DNA of 64,000 nt from Dactylosporangium sucinum (GTDB lineage: Bacteria > Actinomycetota > Actinomycetes > Mycobacteriales > Micromonosporaceae), in contig NZ_BMPI01000014.1 in NCBI RefSeq assembly GCF_014647515.1, forward strand, positions 62,001 through 126,000. Reading direction: 5' to 3'. Positions 59,774 to 64,000 of this stretch are shown in pieces. The notes beneath the pieces were generated by a model, which was not told the origin of the DNA, did no database searches, and saw only the letters and a program-made list of their open reading frames with translations. Position numbers and translations under genes: made by a program. Each line of letters opens with the position of its first letter. Positions within the stretch are counted from its first letter, which is position 1.

Positions 59774-60810
59774 TGGCGGTGAACCGGATCGTCCGGACCT
59801 GGGACTCGATGGCCGACCGGCACCCGGCCGGGCGGTTCGTCGACGCGTGCCTGCGCGGTGCCAGCCAGGTGATGCTGCAGAACAACCCGCTCACCGGCCT
59901 GCTCATCCTGGCCGCCATCGCCTGGGGCTCGATCCGGACGGGCACCCCGGCGGTCCTCGTCGGCGTGCTGGTGGCGCTGGTCGTCGGCACGCTCACGGCC
60001 CTGCTGCTGCGGGTCGACGCGTCGTCGTGGCGGCAGGGCCTGTTCGGGTTCAGCCCGCTGCTGACCGGCGCGGCGCTGCCCACGTTCCTCGCGGTCCGGC
60101 CGCTGCTGTGGGTGTACGTGGTGGTGGGGGCGGCCGTGACCACCGTGGTCACGCTCGCGCTGAGCAACGTCCTCGGGACCTGGGGCGTGGCCGCCCTGAC
60201 CTTCCCGTTCGTGCTGACGTCCTGGTTCCTGCTGATGGGCGCCTACCAGTTCGCCCGGATCAGGATCAGCACCCTGAGTCACCCCGCGCTCCCGGCCCCG
60301 CCGGAGTCCGCCCATGTGCCGCTGACCGTCGAGTACCTGGCCACCGGCATGGCGAAGGGGGTCGCCCAGGTCTTCCTCATCGACGACTGGATCAGCGGCG
60401 CCGTCATCCTGGTCGCGCTGGCGGTCAACTCCCGCGTGGTCGCCCTCGCCGCGATCCTGGGCACGGTGGTGGGCACCCTCGTCGCGGTCGGCCTGGGCGT
60501 GCCCGGCGACCCGGTCGGCAAGGGCATCTGGGGCTTCAACGCGGTGCTCACGGCGGTCGCGCTGGGTGCGGTGCTCTACCGGCCGTCGGCGGCCGTGACC
60601 GCCTATGCGTTGCTCGGGACGCTCACCACCGTCGGCGTGCAGGCCGCGCTCACCACCGCGCTGACGCCGTTGGGCGTCCCCACGCTGACGGCGCCGTTCG
60701 TGGTCGCCACCTGGCTGTTCCTGCTGCCGAAGCGGGACTTCGCCCCGATTCCGCACCACGAGCGAGTCGAGGAGGCGACGGCGGTCACCACCGCCAGACC
60801 GAAGCACTGA
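59773..60810 (+). CDS. Urea channel/transporter (UT family)
   Basis: A 345-residue membrane protein with about ten helices. QVMLQNNPLTGLLILAAIAW and the second-half GKGIWGFNAVLTAVALGAVL are the duplicated UT family motifs (NNPxxG and xGxxGFNxxL). Members conduct urea down its gradient. ATG 59773 overlaps the ureD stop, so it belongs to the urease operon and would supply the substrate. Confidence 0.88.
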   Translation: MAVNRIVRTWDSMADRHPAGRFVDACLRGASQVMLQNNPLTGLLILAAIAWGSIRTGTPAVLVGVLVALVVGTLTALLLRVDASSWRQGLFGFSPLLTGAALPTFLAVRPLLWVYVVVGAAVTTVVTLALSNVLGTWGVAALTFPFVLTSWFLLMGAYQFARIRISTLSHPALPAPPESAHVPLTVEYLATGMAKGVAQVFLIDDWISGAVILVALAVNSRVVALAAILGTVVGTLVAVGLGVPGDPVGKGIWGFNAVLTAVALGAVLYRPSAAVTAYALLGTLTTVGVQAALTTALTPLGVPTLTAPFVVATWLFLLPKRDFAPIPHHERVEEATAVTTARPKH

Positions 60811-60815
60811 GCCGG

Positions 60816-61508
60816 GTGGGGGCGCCGGACTCCCAAGCGGAGTTCAGATTCCCGGTGCTGGCACTGGCCATGGCCACGGCTGTCGCGGGCCTCATGGACG
60901 CCTTGGCCCTGACGCGGTACGGCGTCTTCGTCGCCAACCAGTCGGGCAATCTCATCCACGTGGGCATGGGACTGGCCGGCCACGACCCGTTGTGGCCCGC
61001 ATCGGCGGCTTCGATCGGCGCGTTCGGCGTCGGCGCGGGGATCGCGTCCCGGGTGCGCCGCGTTCGCGGTCCGGATCCCGCCGTCGTCGAGTTCGGTCTG
61101 GCGCTCGCCGCCCTGATCCTCTGGGCGGTCGTGGACGCCGCGCTCGACCGCGGTGTCCCGGGTGCCCCGGGCCCGCGGGCCGTGCTCGCCGCCGCGGGCG
61201 CCTTCTTCATGGGCTGTTTCGGCGGGCTGTTCGTCCGGACCGCGGGGATCGCCACCACGATCACGTACCACTCGGGAACCGTCATGAAGACCGGGGAACG
61301 CCTCGTCGCCTGGATGACCGGCAGCGGCCAGGCCCGCCGGAAGGCATCCCAGGGCGCGGCGCTGGGACTGCTCGGGCTCGCGGGCTACGTCAGCGGAGCC
61401 TTCCTCGGCACGCTGAGCTCGAACCGTCCGATGCTGACCTTCGCCCTCGTGCTGCTCGTCCTCGTCGCACTCATGCTGACGCTGCGGTCGCTGCGGCGCC
61501 GGCGATGA
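60816..61508 (+). CDS. YoaK/DUF1275 membrane protein
   Basis: A 230-residue protein with six hydrophobic segments. The family blocks are AGLMDALALTRYGVFVANQS followed by GNLIHVG, and FGGLFVRTAGIATTITYHSG. DUF1275 function is unknown. It starts at GTG 60816, 5 bp after the urea channel stop, so it may be the last gene of the urease operon. It converges on the ammonium transporter gene across 36 bp. Confidence 0.86.
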   Translation: MGAPDSQAEFRFPVLALAMATAVAGLMDALALTRYGVFVANQSGNLIHVGMGLAGHDPLWPASAASIGAFGVGAGIASRVRRVRGPDPAVVEFGLALAALILWAVVDAALDRGVPGAPGPRAVLAAAGAFFMGCFGGLFVRTAGIATTITYHSGTVMKTGERLVAWMTGSGQARRKASQGAALGLLGLAGYVSGAFLGTLSSNRPMLTFALVLLVLVALMLTLRSLRRRR

Positions 61509-61544
61509 GCGCAGCGGCTCAGCGGGCGCGGCCGGGCGGCGCGA

Positions 61545-63209
61545 TCAACGCTCGACGCTGGCGCTGGGCGTGACGACCTGCACGAATCCCTCCGGGTGTT
61601 CGGCCGAGAACCGGTCGAACAGGTGCAGGACCGCCCCGACGTTGCGTTCGGGGACGAGGACCTCGACCCGCAGCCGGCTGACGAGTTCGAGGTTGCGCCG
61701 GTATCCGCGGACCGTCTGTGCCTGGGGTGTCTCGACGGCGGCGTGTGCCTCGGTGACCACGACCGATGTTGCGCCGGCGTGTGCCAGGGCGTCTTCGAGC
61801 TCGTCGGTGTGGACGCGTTCGGGATCGAGCAGGCCGGTGACGAGGCTGGTGGTGCCGTCGGGCCCGGCGGCCACGGGGCGTGGGGCCGCCCTGGTGGGCG
61901 CGGCCGCGGGCTTGGCTTCCGGGCCGCCCGAGCCGGGCAGGCCCGAGATCGCGTCGAGGTGGTACGCCTCGATGGCCTGCTGGACCCGGTCGAGGCGGCC
62001 CTCGTCGGCCGGTGCGACCCGCAGGCCGACGGTCTTCTCGACGGCGAAGGCGATGACCCAGGTGAGGCAGAACGAGAACGCCGCGACTGCCAGCACCGCG
62101 ACGACCTGGCGGCCGAGAAGGCCGCCGCCACCGCCGAAGAACAGGCCGTTGGCGCCGAGGCTGTTGGCCGATCGCTGGCCGAAGAAGCCCAGCAGCAGGG
62201 TGCCGGTCATGCCGCCGACGAAGTGCACGGCGACGACATCGAGCGCGTCGTCGAACCGGAAGAAGTACTTCACCCGCAGCGCCAGGTAGCAGACGAGGCC
62301 CGCGATCGCCCCGATGGCCAGTGCCGACAACGTGCTGACGAAGCCCGCACACGGGGTGACCGTCGCGAGGCCGGCGACGGCGCCGGACGCACCACCCAGC
62401 ACCGTGGCGTGGCCGCTGCGGAGCCGTTCCAGGATCAGCCAGACCACCAGGCCGGCCGCCGCGGCGACATGGGTGTTGAGCAGCGCCTGCGCCGCGATGC
62501 CGTCCGCGCGCAGCCCGTCGCCCGCGTTGAAGCCGAACCATCCGAACCAGAGGATGCCGGCGCCGACGATCGTCAACGGCAGCGAGTTGGGCAGGGTTCC
62601 CACGCGCGGCCAGTTCCGGCGGCGGCCGACGACGAGGAGCATGGCCAGCACCGCGGCGCCCGCGGAGGTGTGCACCACCAGGCCGCCGGCCCAGTCCTGC
62701 GCCCCGAACTTGGCCAGCCAGCCGCCGGGGTGCCAGAGCCAGTGCGCGATCGGCGCGTACACGATCACCGACCAGACGGCGATGAAGACCGCCCAGCCGA
62801 AGAGCCGCAGGCGTCCCGCGGTCGCCCCGGTGATGAGCGCGGGGGTGATGATCGCGAACATCATCTGGAACGTCACGAACGCCAGCGTGGGGATGGTGAC
62901 GCCCGGGGCCACCACGTGGAACGCGGGCGCGGGCGCGGGCGTCGTCCCGGCACGCATCAGCCCGAACAGCTTGAGGTTGCCGACCAGGCCGGTGCCGGCG
63001 TCGTCGCCGAACGCGATGGTGTAGCCCAGCAGGATCCAGGTGATGCTCACCACGCCGAGCGGGATGAAGTTCTGCTGCAGCATGGCCAGGGTGTTGCGGC
63101 TCGGCACCTGGCCGGCGTAGAAGAACGCCAGGCCAGGGGTCATGAACAACACCAGCGCGGCGCAGATCAGCACCCAGGCGGTGTCGGCGCCGTTCAGGAC
63201 GTTCGGCAT
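61545..63209 (-). CDS. amt: Ammonium transporter with fused PII-like C-terminal domain
   Basis: From ATG 63209 (preceded by GGAG) this is a 554-residue protein. Residues 1-410 are an Amt channel with eleven helices: LFMTPGLAFFYAGQVPSRNT, the twin-His pore region DWAGGLVVHTSAGAA and DDALDVVAVHFVGGMTGTLL, and FGWFGFNAGD. After a Pro/Ala linker, residues about 455-554 read as a PII-like ferredoxin fold (TSLVTGLLDPERVHTDELED, then RGYRRNLELVSRLRVEVLVP), matching the start and the conserved strand of GlnB. It likely gates ammonium flux in cis. Confidence 0.85.
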   Translation of the reverse strand: MPNVLNGADTAWVLICAALVLFMTPGLAFFYAGQVPSRNTLAMLQQNFIPLGVVSITWILLGYTIAFGDDAGTGLVGNLKLFGLMRAGTTPAPAPAFHVVAPGVTIPTLAFVTFQMMFAIITPALITGATAGRLRLFGWAVFIAVWSVIVYAPIAHWLWHPGGWLAKFGAQDWAGGLVVHTSAGAAVLAMLLVVGRRRNWPRVGTLPNSLPLTIVGAGILWFGWFGFNAGDGLRADGIAAQALLNTHVAAAAGLVVWLILERLRSGHATVLGGASGAVAGLATVTPCAGFVSTLSALAIGAIAGLVCYLALRVKYFFRFDDALDVVAVHFVGGMTGTLLLGFFGQRSANSLGANGLFFGGGGGLLGRQVVAVLAVAAFSFCLTWVIAFAVEKTVGLRVAPADEGRLDRVQQAIEAYHLDAISGLPGSGGPEAKPAAAPTRAAPRPVAAGPDGTTSLVTGLLDPERVHTDELEDALAHAGATSVVVTEAHAAVETPQAQTVRGYRRNLELVSRLRVEVLVPERNVGAVLHLFDRFSAEHPEGFVQVVTPSASVER

Positions 63210-63311
63210 GGCACTCTCCTCGGCGGCCACAGGTGCGGTGCGGGCACCCGCCGAGTTCCCCTGACACCGCGTTTGCAACCTGGATCGCGGGGGGAGAGCG
63301 CGGCTGCGTGC

Positions 63312-64000
63312 TCAGACCCTGAAGCGGGCGACCACCCGCTGCAGCTCGTCGGACACGCGGGACAGCTCGGCGGCCGTGGCGTTCGCCTCGGTGAGCGCGG
63401 CGGTCGTCCGCTGGGTGGCGACGGCGACGCCGCCGATGTTCGTGGCGATGTTCGCGCTGCCGTCGGAGGCGTCGCCGACGCTGCGGCTCATCTCGCTCGT
63501 CGTGGCCGTCTGCTCCTCGACCGCCGAGGCGATCGTCACCTGGTAGTCGTTGATCCGGCCGATGATCCGGCTGATCTCGCCGATCGCCTCGACCGCGTTC
63601 TCGGTGTCGGCCTGGATCGCCTGCACCCGCTTGCCGATGTCGTCGGTCGCCTTCGCCGTCTCCTGGGCCAGGTCCTTGACCTCGCCGGCGACCACGGCGA
63701 ACCCCTTGCCGGCGTCGCCGGCCCGGGCCGCCTCGATCGTCGCGTTGAGGGCGAGCAGGTTGGTCTGCTCGGCGATCGCGGTGATGACCTTGACGACGTT
63801 GCCGATCTCGGTGCTGGACTCGCCGAGCTTCGACACGATCCGGTTCGTGGTCCCGGCGACCCCGACGGCCTCGGCGGCGACCCGCGCGGCGTCGTTGGCG
63901 TTCTGGCTGATCTCGCGGATCGAGGCGCCCATCTCCTGGGAGCCGGCGGCGACCGTCGACACGTTCGACGACACCTCCTCGGCCGCCCCCGCGACGACGT
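63312..64000 (-). CDS. Methyl-accepting chemotaxis protein, signalling domain (cut by window edge)
   Basis: The last 229 codons of a chemoreceptor, open to the right edge. The hairpin tip is [20 protein letters not shown], followed by [20 protein letters not shown], the standard MCP signalling core, with a long coiled coil before and after ending [14 protein letters not shown]. It would control CheA. Sensor and membrane parts lie outside the window. It is on the same strand as the amt gene and 102 bp upstream of it. Confidence 0.93.
   Translation of the reverse strand, partial: VVAGAAEEVSSNVSTVAAGSQEMGASIREISQNANDAARVAAEAVGVAGTTNRIVSKLGESSTEIGNVVKVITAIAEQTNLLALNATIEAARAGDAGKGFAVVAGEVKDLAQETAKATDDIGKRVQAIQADTENAVEAIGEISRIIGRINDYQVTIASAVEEQTATTSEMSRSVGDASDGSANIATNIGGVAVATQRTTAALTEANATAAELSRVSDELQRVVARFRV

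Noticed and set aside
63210..63311. GlnR box upstream of amt
   Set aside because: A GTGTC-N4-GGAAC-like string exists, but spacing and sequence do not fit the GlnR consensus well enough to call.

Overview
The window is chromosomal DNA of a very GC-rich actinomycete. Frequent GTG starts, ATGA/GTGA overlaps between genes, a wealth of TetR, AraC, LacI and ArsR regulators, a membrane-bound selenocysteine formate dehydrogenase, secreted CBM-bearing enzymes and a urease cluster fit Micromonosporaceae (Actinoplanes or Dactylosporangium type). The family placement is inference; no 16S or other marker gene is present.

Layout. 0-11.6 kb is accessory metabolism and regulation: an MFS start cut by the window edge, a deletion scar joining an aldo/keto reductase remnant to an M20 peptidase remnant, TetR, XRE-cupin, a thioredoxin-reductase-like flavoprotein, a 33-bp tandem repeat, a PAP2 phosphatase, a stand-alone LigD polymerase domain, GrpB, a Rieske lipoprotein, AraC regulators, a secreted intradiol dioxygenase with a carbohydrate-binding module and a polysaccharide deacetylase. 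11.7-18.7 kb is a selenium and formate module: FdhA with an in-frame TGA followed by a SECIS hairpin, the FeS subunit, an NrfD-type anchor, two small membrane genes and selD. 18.7-25.2 kb holds two palindromic repeats, an FAD monooxygenase/TetR divergent pair, an ABC exporter with a DesK-type histidine kinase that has no adjacent response regulator, and a KAP NTPase. 25.3-30.4 kb has a secreted GH30-CBM13 enzyme with a divergent LacI regulator, then an ArsR/MFS pair.

30.4-41.3 kb is the most unusual part. Two paralogous proteins of about 1,050 residues, each a caspase-like (C14) domain followed by a long helical-repeat region and an apparent PH-like C-terminus, lie in opposite orientation. 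They flank a scarred island containing a broken secreted-protein gene, a decayed IS5-type transposase, a GNAT gene, a nanK/nanE pair and a decapitated GntR regulator. An atypical CAU tRNA lies just upstream of the second caspase gene.

41.4-53.9 kb is mixed: mntH with a coupled small membrane protein, an Imm51-like gene, a class A PBP, a PG-binding-domain protein, a methyltransferase, two TPR proteins, hemerythrin and DinB-like proteins, nadR, a P450 with a short N-terminus and lipB. 54.3-63.2 kb is a nitrogen island, ureABCEFGD, then a urea channel, a DUF1275 membrane protein and, convergent, an ammonium transporter with a fused PII-like domain. Together these would take up urea, hydrolyse it with nickel urease and handle the ammonium. 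A chemoreceptor signalling domain runs off the right edge.

Many long reading frames on the opposite strand of real genes are high-GC artefacts and are omitted. All functions are from motif and family recognition by eye.
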